Assembly: GCF_026151205.1 (NCBI RefSeq)
Contig: NC_087078.1
Coordinates: 3,427,675-3,491,674, forward strand
Length of the DNA: 64,000 bases
Direction of reading: 5' to 3'
Source of the DNA: Bolinopsis microptera
Taxonomy: Eukaryota > Ctenophora > Tentaculata > Lobata > Bolinopsidae
The notes beneath the pieces are model-generated. The model was not told where the DNA came from. It ran no database searches and saw nothing but the letters and a program-made list of their open reading frames with translations. The translations under genes and the position numbers were made by a program. This document shows positions 12,000-23,743 of this stretch, piece after piece; the stretch's first letter is position 1; the number at the start of each line of letters is the position of its first letter.

Positions 12000-13620
12000 G
12001 CCCCCGTGTTTACAAGTAGAATAGTTGGTATTCCCCCTTAAAAGTTTTTTGGAAATGCAAAAAGGAAAATTCTTTTTAGAAGGCTTTTACTTTCTCAAAC
12101 CCCGGGGTTTCGAATAGAAGAAAAACATTTTTTATAGTTTTGGACACTTATAACTAGCTGATAGCACAGACTACGTTTTTTTTTTGGGGAAAATTAGGGT
12201 CCCGACGGCGAGCCCGATTATTACCTCCCACCTTTTAAGTTAAACACAAGTAGCACCCACCCTTTTAAGTCTTTAAGTCTTTGACACCCAGAGCACCCCC
12301 TTTGGGAAAAAAACTTTTGGGTTAATCTTTAAAAAGCTCCCAAAAAGGGTCCCTGGGTTTTTGGTTTTTCTCCCTCGTCCCCCCGCCTTTCGCTAGAAAT
12401 CCAAACCCGCCCTTTCACTGGGGCCAACAGCCCCCAAACAATTTAAGGTACAGAAATACATTGTGGTTAATCAATTTTTGGTTTAACCTTTAATACTTAA
12501 AAAAGTGGGGGTAAAATAAAATTCGCCCCGTGTTCACCCCAAAGCAGTTTTTGGTCCCCCCTACCCGGGAAATTTAATCTTTAACCTTTAAAAAGTTTGG
12601 AAAACGATGTGTAAAGAAAATTTAATGTTTTTCACCGGTAAAATATTTGGGAAAGGGGGAAAAATTTACCCTTTCACCAGACGGGGAAAAATTGGGAATG
12701 ATTTGGGGTTACTTTTACTTATAAAGTTTTAAATATTTTTAAAAAGGGGTTTTCTGGGGCCCTTTTTGAATGAAGGATGAAAAAAAAATTTCACTCGAAT
12801 TTTTGCAGATCTTATACTAAATTGACGTACTTTTTGCAAACCGCCCTGCGTTTTATTGATCCAAAATTTAACTTTCAAAAGTTTTAAAAGGAAATTTCAT
12901 CCCTAAAATTAATGTTGTCCCCATATATTGTTTTTTTCCTATTCATTCCGTGTCTATTTCAGTGTACACCCAAATTTTTTAGGAAAAAGCTGAAATGATA
13001 GACATTGCGGAAAGCTGAAACCCTTATACGATAAAGAAAACTAACATTTTTTTTTCATTAAATAACCCCACCAAAATTTTTACATTTTAAAAAAATTTTT
13101 TTGGGTGACAGTGCATGCACGCGCGCTAAAACCTTTTTCTAAAATCATCCAGAACCCTAAAATTGCGGGAAACGATGGGGTGTCCCACGTGTTAAAATTT
13201 CAAATTGATTAAAGTTTTCCCTTTTCCCTTTTGTTCCGGGAAAAGTTAAATCTTTAGCGAACGCTTACAAACTATTTTTAGGAACGTTCCGGGCGTTTAA
13301 TACAACTAAACCCGGGGGTTTTTATCAAAGAAAAAACTCAACTTTGAAAAATGACATCATTTTGCGGGCCCTAAATTTTTCCTAACAAAAACGTAGTCTG
13401 TGCTATTCCCTAGGTTATTTAAATTTCCCAAAACTTAAATAAGTTTTTTCTTCTATCCGCCCCCCCGGATCGAGATGTAAGCCTTTAACGAAATTTCCTT
13501 CAGCCCTTCGGTTTTTTTTTTACTGTAGGCGACCTTTCTCCCAGTGCGACATTTTACCCCAGTGCGAAACCTCCCAAAATCGACACGCGCAGTAGAGTAC
13601 GCTACCGGATCGGGATGCGA
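12000..13620. repeat. Second, inner fold within the degraded block
   Basis: ATAGCACAGACTACGT at 12161-12176 is exactly reverse-complemented at 13391-13406. The neighbouring blocks 12040-12160 and 13407-13500 remain alignable in inverted orientation. The axis lies near 12.78 kb, so the sequence folds a second time inside the corrupted region. Confidence 0.6.
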
Positions 13621-14809
13621 CAGGGACTAGGGCGAAGTAAATTTCAAGGGGCCCACATGTCGCACTACAGTGCCTACCCGGACGTAGGCGACAAAAAACT
13701 AAAATGGGGACCCAAAAAACTTTTCGCAATAAAAAATTTTAAATTTCCATTTTTAAAGTTTTTTTAAAGACAAGAGTTTTAGTCTTTATGAGTAAATATG
13801 GGGTTTAAAAATAAAATCAAAGATTACAATCCACGAAGAAATTTGGTCCACGAAATTAGGTCCCGAAGGCAATAGCACCGTCATCTTAAAAGACTTCCCC
13901 TACGCTGGGTTTTTTCTGCGTTGTATTCCGGGGGCTAGGGCATGTTTTCTGGGACTTCCACCAAAGTGCTTTCTTGTGTGGAAGAAGCATCCTTCTTTGG
14001 GAGTTTACAGGTTTTCTCCCCAGCGTTTTTATCAGGGCTCCTCGGAAATCCCCTCAAGACAGATTTTAGGGTCGACTCCCAAAAACAAAGGGGCCATCCA
14101 AAGGGCTTCATAATGCCAACAGCAAACAGCAATTAAGGTAGGTGTTTCGTAGGGAGGTCATTCGGAAGCTTTCCCTTTCATAGGGGGCTTTGCTGTGTGG
14201 GGCAGAGTTTGCTGCAGGAGTTGGAGGGGGGGAAAAAAGTTTTCGTACTGGGCCAGTACCTAGTGTCGGTTTATAAAACGAGACGTCCGGAGCAAACCCT
14301 TTCCCCCTGGAAACGCCAGTTTGGTCCCGTCCTCGCCTTTTAATTATCCGGCAGAAACGGTTTTTCGTCTTGGGTAACCCTTTCTTGGGAAAAACCGTAT
14401 CGTCCAGGAATGGAGGTTTATTGAAGAAAAATTTTTATGTTGTTTTTGATGCTTTGGTAGAAATCATCGTGAGATCGTGACTTATATATGGCCCAAGAAT
14501 ATGAACTTGTTATCCAAATCGGAGATATACCTTCATACGATACGTGTGATAGGAATGAGGATCATATGCTGCTTAAGAGTTACCCGTGGATCACACACTG
14601 CATACGTGGCTTGAACTGACCGAAGGAATTGTGATCAGTGGATCACTTCGAAACACGTGATTGTGAACCGACGAATCGTATTCGCAAGATCAATTCGAAT
14701 AAGTGACTGGAACCGACCCGACGAATCACTTAATGGTCCATAAGAAGGATAGGATGTGACCTGAGCTTGGAAATAAGTCAGGATATTTTGTCGCAGTAGA
14801 GTACCGTAT

Positions 14810-15600
14810 AAGATTGGGGTAAAATCGCCGTGTCGGGGAACTTCGCCACTATTTTTCAAATAATCATTTTACTGTTTTGAATTGTTATGAGATCGAGTTT
14901 TTGTATCGTATTGTGTGAACAAATGGTTATAAAGGTATTCCTATTCAAAAATAAACGTTTACTATGTTAATTAAACTCAGGCAACATGAAATAATGCAAT
15001 AAAGTGGCTAAAATTTCCTGCTTGCATATTTCCCATATTTTACAATTATATCCTTAATAAATTCTGTGTGACATTATTAGCATAAGTCCTGTGTGTGGCG
15101 AAGTTACCCTCTTCTGATCCCATCTGTTCGGCGAAGTTTGGCGCGAAATTCGCGCGCGGCTGGTGAAGTCACGCACGTGTATTGGCGAAGTTCGACTACA
15201 TTCTACTTCATCCCGGCGATGTTACCCGCAGCATGGCGATGTTACCCCGGCGACCAAATTGCCCATTGTAACACGCAGGCTAGAGCTAGATAAGTAAAAT
15301 TGGCTGGTATATCAAGGAAATATAATTGAGTTTCGAGTGGTATGGTGCTTAGCACCGAATATGGTAATAGTTTCAGATGGCGAAGTTACCCCATATTGCA
15401 GGGTAAATTCGCCCTGATTTCAGTGCACCAATCTAGCTGACTATTTAAGCCTGGCTGATATGGTTCATACGAAAACATTTGGCTTTACCAAATCCTGTTC
15501 ATATGAGCTATAAACTTTTCAAGTACTCGTGTCGTATTTTTCTAAATAACATGAAATAGCTGTAAAACATGGCGAAGTTCCCCCATTCTACGGTACGCTA
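14810..15600. repeat. Cluster of GGCGAAGTTACCC-like repeats
   Basis: GGCGAAGTT, GGCGATGTTACCC and variants occur at roughly 15097, 15130, 15184, 15210, 15234, 15379 and 15570. The reverse complement, GGGGAACTTCGCC, is at about 14834-14846. The inverted outer copies (about 14834 and 15570) suggest a small TIR element with degenerate internal copies. Confidence 0.5.
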
Positions 15601-18600
15601 CCTGGATGGTAGTGCGACACGTACCCTAGTGCGACAGAGGGTGTTTTTGTCGGACTTTGCAACTAGAGTACGTGTCGCATTACAGTTCGTGTCGCACTAC
15701 ATAAGATTTACCCTTTCTCTAGTAGATCTTGAAGTGAAAATCGTTTCCGATTTTACTTTTAGCGTTGATGTCGCTGAAAATTGTTCCGTGGTTTTTAGAT
15801 TTGCCAAAAGCAAAAGTTCTTACTTCTTTCTGATCAAGGTATTCCATTAGCGTTTGCATCACCATTAGCCTTAGGTAAAGGTATAAAATTTCGATAACTG
15901 TTTTATCGTCCTTATCGGTATCCGCATGATTTTCTGATCTAATTCTACCGGCCGAATGGCAAAGCGATAAACATTATTTTTCATAACACATCCGCGTTTT
16001 CCAACCAGTTTAAGTTAAACAAGGTTAACGGTGACCAGTCCTGTGGACAATGACATGGAGCCTTTTACCTATGAGTATGACTATAAATTTATAATAATGC
16101 AATTCACAGAATTGCATTTAGACGTACTTTTGGGAGTACCAAAAGCGCGCAAACTAATATATTTGACGCGCGAATCTGTTTTTGAAAGAAACTGATCAAA
16201 GTGAAAGAGAATCTAATTTGGTAATAACATCGCGCGGGGAATAATATTGGTCACGTACGTGTAAAAATAAAACTATACTATAAGTATACGAATACCTAAC
16301 GATTCCCTTAAAAATAAGGATAATCTATAAATCACTTTGACGTGGGACGGGAAAGCTATTCTCGCACATTACATAACTTACGAATCCAAAATTACTAGGT
16401 CTAGAGAAGGTTCCAATAATCAAACCAGCAATGATAAGGTTATCTTATTGAACTTTAATTAACTTTAATTTTGAATCGTCACCAATTCAAATTGAACGCT
16501 CGAGAGTCTGAGAAGAGGGCCCCAGCTAGGGCATAGCGTACATATATTAATATCCGTTTAACCTTAAAGTTAAATAGTCTGCCCATTTACGTTCAAGTCA
16601 ACGCCCGTAGGTACGTAAACGTTTGAATGCCTCCGGGCTCCGAGCGTTCATTTTAATGTCCGTTTTTTAACTTTAAATGGACACAATGAGATAAAACTAT
16701 GTTGTCCGGAATTAGACAGTAAATAAACAATAATGAATTAAATAAGTCACTAGTATAGCAATAAGCAAATAATAATAAAATTATTGCTCCTTAATTCGTG
16801 AATTTTTCATAAGACGCCAAACTTGTGTTAACATAAATAAAATAACATAGAATATAATAACATAAATAATAATATTAATAAGGTCTCGCTGCTTGTTAAC
16901 TGTGAGGCGTTTCTTTTTTGTTTATCACCCAGTCGTACAAGCTCCAATTCGTCTCCACAGGGTGAGGCTGATGTCGATTGCGACAGCGCTTTCATTGGAA
17001 AACTTTGTAGTTCGGGTACCTTCTCAACCGAAGTTGCTCCACCAAGAGACTGGACCGTCAGAATCTTGGCTAAAACTTGAGGCAGCGTCAGTAGAGAATA
17101 AGCCTCTTTTCTCTCGGTAGAACGTGTACTGCGAAATTAAAGTATCTTCTTCTTTGTTGCGCCGTCACACCACGTGTCCATGACATCTAGAAACTCCTTC
17201 CAGACATCCTGGATTCGGTGTGTTTATCATATCCCTGATATATAAGCCGGGTGACACAAAACCCTACTGAATGTTTATGTAGGGGGGAATGGAGCTCGAG
17301 CCACCTTTTGTTGGCAAGACTAATCATATCGCTTTATAGTTTCAATTGCGAAAAGCAAAATTTGCTAACTTTAAGGCGAACAGGATAATATTTGTAATAA
17401 ATTACACCATGCAATGAAACCAACTGGAATCTTAAGACTATTGTCTGAAAATCTAAGCAAGACTATTATCGGCTCGATAATTGTGCATAAATAGTCGACT
17501 TCTATCCAGATACCTAGGAGAATCAGGGGACATCCTGTTGTCAATTTATGGGAGGTCGACTTGACTGCTTTCATCACAGACGTCCGATACAGCAGCGGAA
17601 GCGCAAATCTGCTGATGAGCAATTCCGTCGGTCTGTACCTAATCAATGACGGCTAAACTAGGTAAATTTGCGCATGAACCTTTCAATATTATAGATTATA
17701 CTTTTCGAGCCACCGAATTGAGCCTGTAATATTCTATGGCTGAGACCCATTGGATATCGGGGTAGTAGCTGTCTGAAAACTATAAGCGTATTAATGGCTG
17801 TTACAGTAGGGCCCTCAACAGTTGAATACCATCCCCCAAGGCCAACAGTGATGAATTAGTCGAAGCATAATGAAACTAGCCAAGTATTTAGCGAGACACA
17901 ATGATGAACTGGCCGATCAAGGCACTTTTTGGGATTCCCAGCATAAATATACACACCTGTTTCCAAACAGTTAAAGTTAAAGATTATAAACTTACCGTTG
18001 GCCTAATTCTGAGAACAATGGAACGCACACGTGCCAATATGATTTTACGCGCGAAATTACCAGAATTTAACTGAAACTGAATGCTGAAAGAGAATCTTAT
18101 CGCGTCGCGCGGGGAATAATTTTGGTCACGTACATCATTTTGTGTTCCCTTTTAAATACAATTACCAGTGCAGAGAGTAGTTTCAGAAACGCAAATTCAA
18201 CTTGCAAAGATTAATTTACCTGGGTAACCTCGCTCAGGCTTTTAGCATTTATTAAGTTAAACACATTGATTTAACATTGAACATATTATGGCGATTAAAA
18301 ATATGTCTATAGCAGATAGGGCGGAATGACAGGTTCAGCAACGCCAGGAATTACAAGCAGCAAATTCTGCTACTGCTAGTGCTATCACGGAGAATCAAAT
18401 CAAATATTATAGTGGTACCGTGGCATGTCCTGTGTCCATTCTTGGTCAGCGTTGTATAGGTTGCATGGATTATGATAAGTTCCTGCTTGCTGTTGGCGTT
18501 GCTGCGGTGAGGCTGGCTGGAACAATTGTCGGAGAACTCTTTGGCTTCGTTCTCTCTTCACTTCTTTCTCCGCACAAAACTGTTTAATACTTGGGAGGCC

Positions 18601-19107
18601 CTGTTATTCAAATAAAGTTCTGAACCCTCAATCAAGCGTTTAGTTCTAAAATTTTGGTAATGGAAATTGTAGTTTTGTAGCTTTTCTCATAACTATCGTC
18701 CTATCGAACTGATGATCAATAAACATCACGCGGTTTGCTACAATCAAGTTAGTATAAGGAGTCGTTTACATATCAGCAGAGGGGTCTTCCAAATTGCAAA
18801 TGATTACGATTGACCATATAATATTGTAATTTTGGCACAATAGCACAATACTAATAGCGATACCCGGATTTAACATTTAAACAATTTGTAATCGTATTGC
18901 CATGCAGTGTTTGTGTAATTGTAGTACTAGTTGGTAATCGCTTTTCTTGTCAAAAAGTTAATATTTGTTTCCTTCGATAGTAAATTATTTTGTCCCAAAT
19001 TCATATATTTTCTAATAATACAAAATTGTTTTTAGACCAATTATACAATGTCAATAAGTCATGTGGCATGTAAGGCGCCAAAGACAAATTGCTAAAAGGC
19101 TCGGCGC

Positions 19108-19372
19108 AACTGCAGAAAACTGCCACTAACTGCTACAAACTGCCACTAACTGCTACAAACTGCCACTAACTGCTACAAACTGCCACTAACTGCTGCAAAC
19201 GGCGCGCGCAGTGCGTGGGCGCGATTGTAGCAGTTAGTGGCAGTTAGTGGCAGTTAGTGGCAGTTTGTAGCAGTTAGTGGCAGTTTGTAACAGTTAGTGG
19301 CAGTTTGTGGCAGTTAGTGGCAGTTTGTGGCAGTTAGTGGCAGTTTGTAGCAGTTAGTGACAGTTTCTTTGC
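19108..19372. repeat. Convergent 20-bp minisatellite around a GC-rich spacer
   Basis: A tandem array of AACTGCCACTAACTGCTAC runs to about 19200. A GGCGCGCGCAGTGCGTGGG spacer follows, then the same array in reverse complement (GCAGTTAGTGGCAGTTTGT) to 19372. The right flank is CAGTTTCTTTGCACTTTGC, whose complement flanks the similar array at 21047. Confidence 0.85.
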
Positions 19373-19388
19373 ACTTTGCTCCTCCTCA

Positions 19389-19884
19389 GCTGAGGGTAAT
19401 AAATTTACCGGATGGTGCAGGGAAATTGGTAAAAACACGACTTTAATCTTACATTAATTGTATAAAATTCTAAGTTCAGGTAAACAAGCAAAGTTTGTTT
19501 TTAATTATTACATATAACTATTAGTTGACGGATGTTACTCGTTTAATTTTTTCGATTCGAAGTTTACTGGGCCGCGCTCAGCCTCAAGCCTGTCATTCCT
19601 TCGGCGGCGCGCGCTTCGCGCGCGAAAAGTGGCATGCAACGTATGTCAAATGATTATGAACATATAATACACAAATTAAGTGCACAAGTAAGTAAGTAAA
19701 TATTTCATGCTAGGCATGTAGCACCCATTACGGTACGGGTAACCACTAACCATCCATTGAGTTGTTGCTTTTTCACTTTGCATAGCAGCTCAGCGACAAG
19801 CGAGGTCCGCAGGGGTGCTGGGTGCATTTTGCCTATATCTTACGACAAACAAGGTGGCCTTACCACTTACAACGAGAAGCATTA
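19389..19884. repeat. Right copy of the outer 496-bp inverted repeat
   Basis: Near-exact reverse complement of 1-496. Unlike the left copy, it joins its inner neighbour directly at TGAGGAGG/CTCAGC without the 5.6-kb foldback element, so this is the uninserted form of the junction. Confidence 0.9.
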
Positions 19885-21046
19885 TTGGATCGATGCGCGG
19901 CAAGCTTGCTAGTTGCTACGAAGTATCCCGAAACGGGTTAGTCCATTATCATTTATAACAATAAACACATTGTTGTTGGCACTTGGCAGTTGGCTTGATA
20001 CATGAATTGCATTTCGATCTTCGCGCACGATCCCAGGACACAGGAGCTCGCCTGTCATTCGTCGGCGTACACGCTTCAATATGCAATTCTTGCAACTTGG
20101 CGGCGCTCAGCCTGTCATTCTACCGCACGCGCAGCAGGCAGCTTCATTCCTCCATAGCTCCATTCTCCAATGAGTATGTTTATAAATATTATATTTATAG
20201 CTTGTAGCACGATGCGTTACTGTGCCGCGCCGCGCATTCAACTATTGATTATGCTTCTTGCAACGCTAAATCGCGGTGAAATGCGCTACTGTGCCTCTCC
20301 GAGCTGCGATGAATTGACATCGTCAATTAACATTATAGCCTGTGCAGCAACAGTACACGCGCTTTAACCTAACCATGTGCTTTCGCGCCTTTGCAGCGTG
20401 CAGGCGCGCTCGTTTCACACGGGAGGCGAGCGGAGAGGAGTTAAAATAGAGATAAGGATAAAATACATATATAAATAGATAAAGATAGCGATTAGAATAT
20501 TAAATAGAGATTTTACAGCAATTTTACAAAAATGACACACATGGGCCACCTAATGATATACATGATAAACCTGCTAGCGCATGTGTATCAAAAAATTTTT
20601 TGACACATTAAGCCCTATTATATTGGAAGGTCGTCGCCAATTTCCAGAATGATCTCATTTAAGGAACTGAAGATAAATCCGAATAACACGACAAAAATGG
20701 TCAAATTTGGACGAATTTGGTGAAATTACGCGACTTTTACAGCTACTTTTGCTCCAAAAGCCGCGCACCATCAAATATGGCACCTAGACGAAACTCACTG
20801 ATCTTTCCAAAAAGGTATGACAAATTTGGTATTGTGAAAATTCTCACAGTCTCTAGAAAACAGTGGTACAAAAATTTTTAAAATCCGAGCAAGTTTATTT
20901 TTATCGTGCACCCCCTACTTATATTTAAATTTATAGTAAATGTGAAATGGAAATCTAGCCTCCGCCAAAACGAAACAACGGGCGCAATTCTTGTTAATTT
21001 ATAGCTAAATAGCTTCAGTGTATTCACACGACACAGGAGAGCCAAA
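19885..21046. other. Repeat-rich intergenic stretch
   Basis: No gene seen. It contains another GGCGCTCAGCCTGTCATTC motif (20101-20119), a copy of a GC-cored dispersed repeat (20204-20340), and one arm of the foldback hairpin (about 20528-20600, with TACATGATAAACCTGCTAGC). The rest is AT-rich unique-looking sequence. Confidence 0.6.
20204..20340 (+). repeat. Dispersed GC-cored repeat, copy A
   Basis: Contains GCACGATGCGTTACTGTGCC, then CTTGCAACG, then GAATTGACATCGTCAATTA. Related copies lie at 26970-27065, 27150-27230 and, inverted, 63750-63830, with partial matches at 928-985 and 28745-28835. There is no clear A/B-box promoter, so the origin (SINE or TIR element) is open. Confidence 0.55.
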
Positions 21047-21250
21047 GTGCAAAGAAACTGCTATGCTGCTAACTGCTGCTCACTGCTGCTAACTGCCGCT
21101 AACTGCTGCTAACTTTTGCTAACTGCTGCTAACTGCTGCTAACTGCTGCTCACTAGCTGCAGCTTACTGCTGCTGTCGCGCGCGCGTCATTTGCATTTGC
21201 AGCAATTAACAGCAGTTAACAGCAATTAGCATGTAGCAACAGTTGATTCT
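21047..21250. repeat. Convergent 10-bp minisatellite around a GC-rich spacer
   Basis: AAAGTGCAAAGAAACTG is followed by tandem AACTGCTGCT units, a GTCGCGCGCGCGTC spacer and then inverted AGCAGTTAAC units. It has the same architecture and flank motif as 19108-19372 but a different unit. Confidence 0.8.
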
Positions 21251-22262
21251 ACCGCGCTATTTTCCCAATTCCCATTGAACATGTGTGATTTTTTATTTAC
21301 ATCTACATCATATTAACGTTTTATACATATCAATTATTATAAAACTAGTTGAGCGTGATTGAGAAATTAGTCAATAAAAATATAATTGTGAAATGAAATC
21401 AATAACGAAATTACAAGTTTTTTAGTTCATAAATTACAGTTTACTTTGTTTGCGTTTGCTGGTCTATATTAACTTGCATTTGGCAGGTGCGGCGAATTAA
21501 ATAACGCATAACGTAAATAAAAATTTTAAAAATGCGCGTGATCAAACATTGCAAATTGAATAAAATTAATCCTGAATTCGGTCTAATTTACAGAAAATTG
21601 CAAAATTAAAATTCCATTATATGTGTTTTGAAGTATGAAATTATTTATTTTGTACATTTAAAAAGACAACTTCATTTATTGACATTTTTACCGGTTTTGT
21701 TGATAATACGTTGTGTTCAGTGCGAGCTACAGTTTGATCGGCTGTATCTTCGGTTGTGACAAATATTTTTGGATGCTATAAAAACTGACTACCAAAGAAT
21801 AATATTACCTTCCTCCCTGTAATCACGGGCTTTCTAGTATATGTATAAAATGATTAGTCACAGCAGCGTACCTAATTTATTTTTAAATAAATTTCCTTGT
21901 GTTTCGAAGCAAAATGCACTGAAATTCAACTGCAGTGATTATAAGAAATGTAAAATGTACTGCCAGATTTTCACTATATATAAATTCCTCAGTTACATGT
22001 TGTATGTAATTATCGTTCTCATCAGTCATCATAAGAAAAAAATAAACTATAAGTAGTAAAACAAAATTTTTATTTACCACAAAACAATCAATACATATTT
22101 AATATTATTATACATTTACAAATAAATCTAAACTTAAATTCAGCTATATACACAATACACAGCCCGCCGCGCAGACAGCCACACATTGCTGAGAGATTCT
22201 CAGGTGCAGATGTAAGCGCCGCGCGCGCGAGGTTTGTTATTTTACAATTACATGTCACGATA
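21251..22262. other. AT-rich spacer without recognised genes
   Basis: Only short AT-driven open frames occur. A GC-rich patch with CGCCGCGCGCGCGAGG lies near 22217-22232, just before the LINE. No feature is supported. Confidence 0.5.
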
Positions 22263-22310
22263 TATTATTAATTAAGGAAGGAAATATTAAAAAACCTGGG
22301 AATTGATCAA

Positions 22311-22955
22311 CGAACTCCTAGGGGTAAATCTAAAAAATATATAAAAGCATCATTCTTAATTGATGGTAGAATTGTAACTGAACGCCGTGAGATTGCCAAC
22401 GGATTTAACATCTACTTCTCGTCTATTGCTCGTAATCTTAATTCAAAAATTCAATCTTCTGTACCATCTCGTACGGTAACTGATGGCAATTTCAATAAAA
22501 CGAAGTTTAAACAATACTTCAAGGGCAGAGAAAGAATAGTGAACTCTTTTTTTCTCAGCCCCTGTGACGAGGAAGAGATAAGTAAAATTATTGGTAGCCT
22601 TGAAAATGGGAAGGCAAGTGATATCTCTGTTAAAGTCTTGAAAAAGAGTGTAAATTATTTGTCTGGTCATATCTCTAGATTCTTTAATTGGTTCTTGGAC
22701 AATGGGGTCTTTCCAAACAAGCTTAAAACGGGCTCTATTACACCAATTTATAAAAAAGGAGACTCACGATGCCTTGATAACTATCGACCTGTTTCTACAT
22801 TATTATTACCGATATTTGGCAAAATACTTGAAAAAATAATTTATAATAGGTTATATAATTACCTCAGTGCTATGAACGTGATTTATGATCGACAATTTGG
22901 TTTTAGAAAACAACAAATAAAATACTTAATGAGATTGAACAGAAAAATCATGTAA
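22311..22955 (+). pseudogene. LINE reverse transcriptase, N-terminal part
   Basis: The reading frame is open from about 22311 and includes REIANGFNIYFSSIA, the pre-fingers region typical of CR1/Jockey RTs, then PCDEEEISKIIGSLENGKA and DNYRPVS. It is interrupted near 22915-22935 by a frameshift; the next RT block lies in another frame. Confidence 0.8.
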
Positions 22956-23743
22956 TTGGAATATTTATTGATCTAAGTAAAGCATTTGACACAATTGAGC
23001 ACGATAAACTCCTGCATAAACTTGAACACTATGGAGTAAGAGGTATTGCACTAAAAACTCTTGCTAGCTATCTAACAAACCGTAGCCAAGTAACTTCTTT
23101 TCAAACTGAAAAATCGGACAAGTGTTCAGTTGAGTATGGTGTACCCCAGGGGTCAGTGTTAGGACCTCTACTATTTCTGATTTATATAAATGATATTGTG
23201 AGCTCCTCAAGTTTGGCTGAATTCGTCCTGTTTGCTGATGATACAAATATTTTTGTGATAGGTCGTTCAGCACAGGAAGCTTTTGAAAAAGCTAATCATG
23301 TAATGAAACAGGTCAGTAACTATATGGAGTCTAACAAGTTACATATAAATGCAGGGAAAAGTTGTTTTATGCATTTTCAGCCAGGTTTGTCAAGAGCAAC
23401 ACAGACCTGTGCTAGAACACGGCCCTTTAACAGGAATCTAACGATTTCAATAGATGGAAAAAAGCTAGAAAAAGTTCAATGTACAAAATTTCTTGGGGTG
23501 ATAATAGACGAACAGCTATGTTGGGAACCACATCTTAATCATTTTTCTTTAAAGCTGAACTCCAGTATTGTATCGATTAAGAGAATTTGCAAATTCATTC
23601 CCAAATCTGAATATTTGAAACTATACAATGCTCTTTTTATGTCACATCTTAGCTATTGTATAAGTTGCTGGGGTGGGATCCCTAAACATAAGCTGAATAA
23701 AATCTTTGCTATTCAAAAACGATGTATACGACTGCTAGGGTAA
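22935..23743 (+). pseudogene. LINE reverse transcriptase, palm and thumb
   Basis: Contains the catalytic blocks SKAFDT, GVPQGSVLGPLLF and FADDT of a non-LTR reverse transcriptase, then KLEKVQCTKFLGVIID and LSYCISCWGG of the C-terminal part. The frame is cut at 23738 by a TIR element. Confidence 0.85.

Larger units (their letters stand above)
5880..14400. other. Degraded, homopolymer-smeared mirror of the right arm
   Basis: From about 5880 the text changes abruptly to runs of A, C, G and T with collapsed words, and returns to normal near 14400. Anchors show it is a corrupted reverse complement of the clean arm: 7691-8240 matches about 17990-18540, and 11715-11738 matches 15929-15952. Between anchors, clean words are replaced by homopolymers of similar composition, which mutation would not produce. 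Open frames here should not be treated as genes. A biological insertion of about 0.8 kb near 6400-7500 relative to the other arm cannot be excluded. Confidence 0.75.
14400..19388. other. Clean arm of the inverted structure, repeat-derived
   Basis: Ordinary-quality sequence with no gene I can support. It holds repeated GGCGAAGTTACCC-type motifs (14.8-15.6 kb), GTGCGACACGTA-type motifs (15.6-15.7 kb), a palindromic fragment related to 3530-3640 (about 16490-16680), and two diverged copies of a block with TCGCGCGGGGAATAAT (near 16230 and 18105). All open frames are short and match no family I recognise. Confidence 0.6.
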
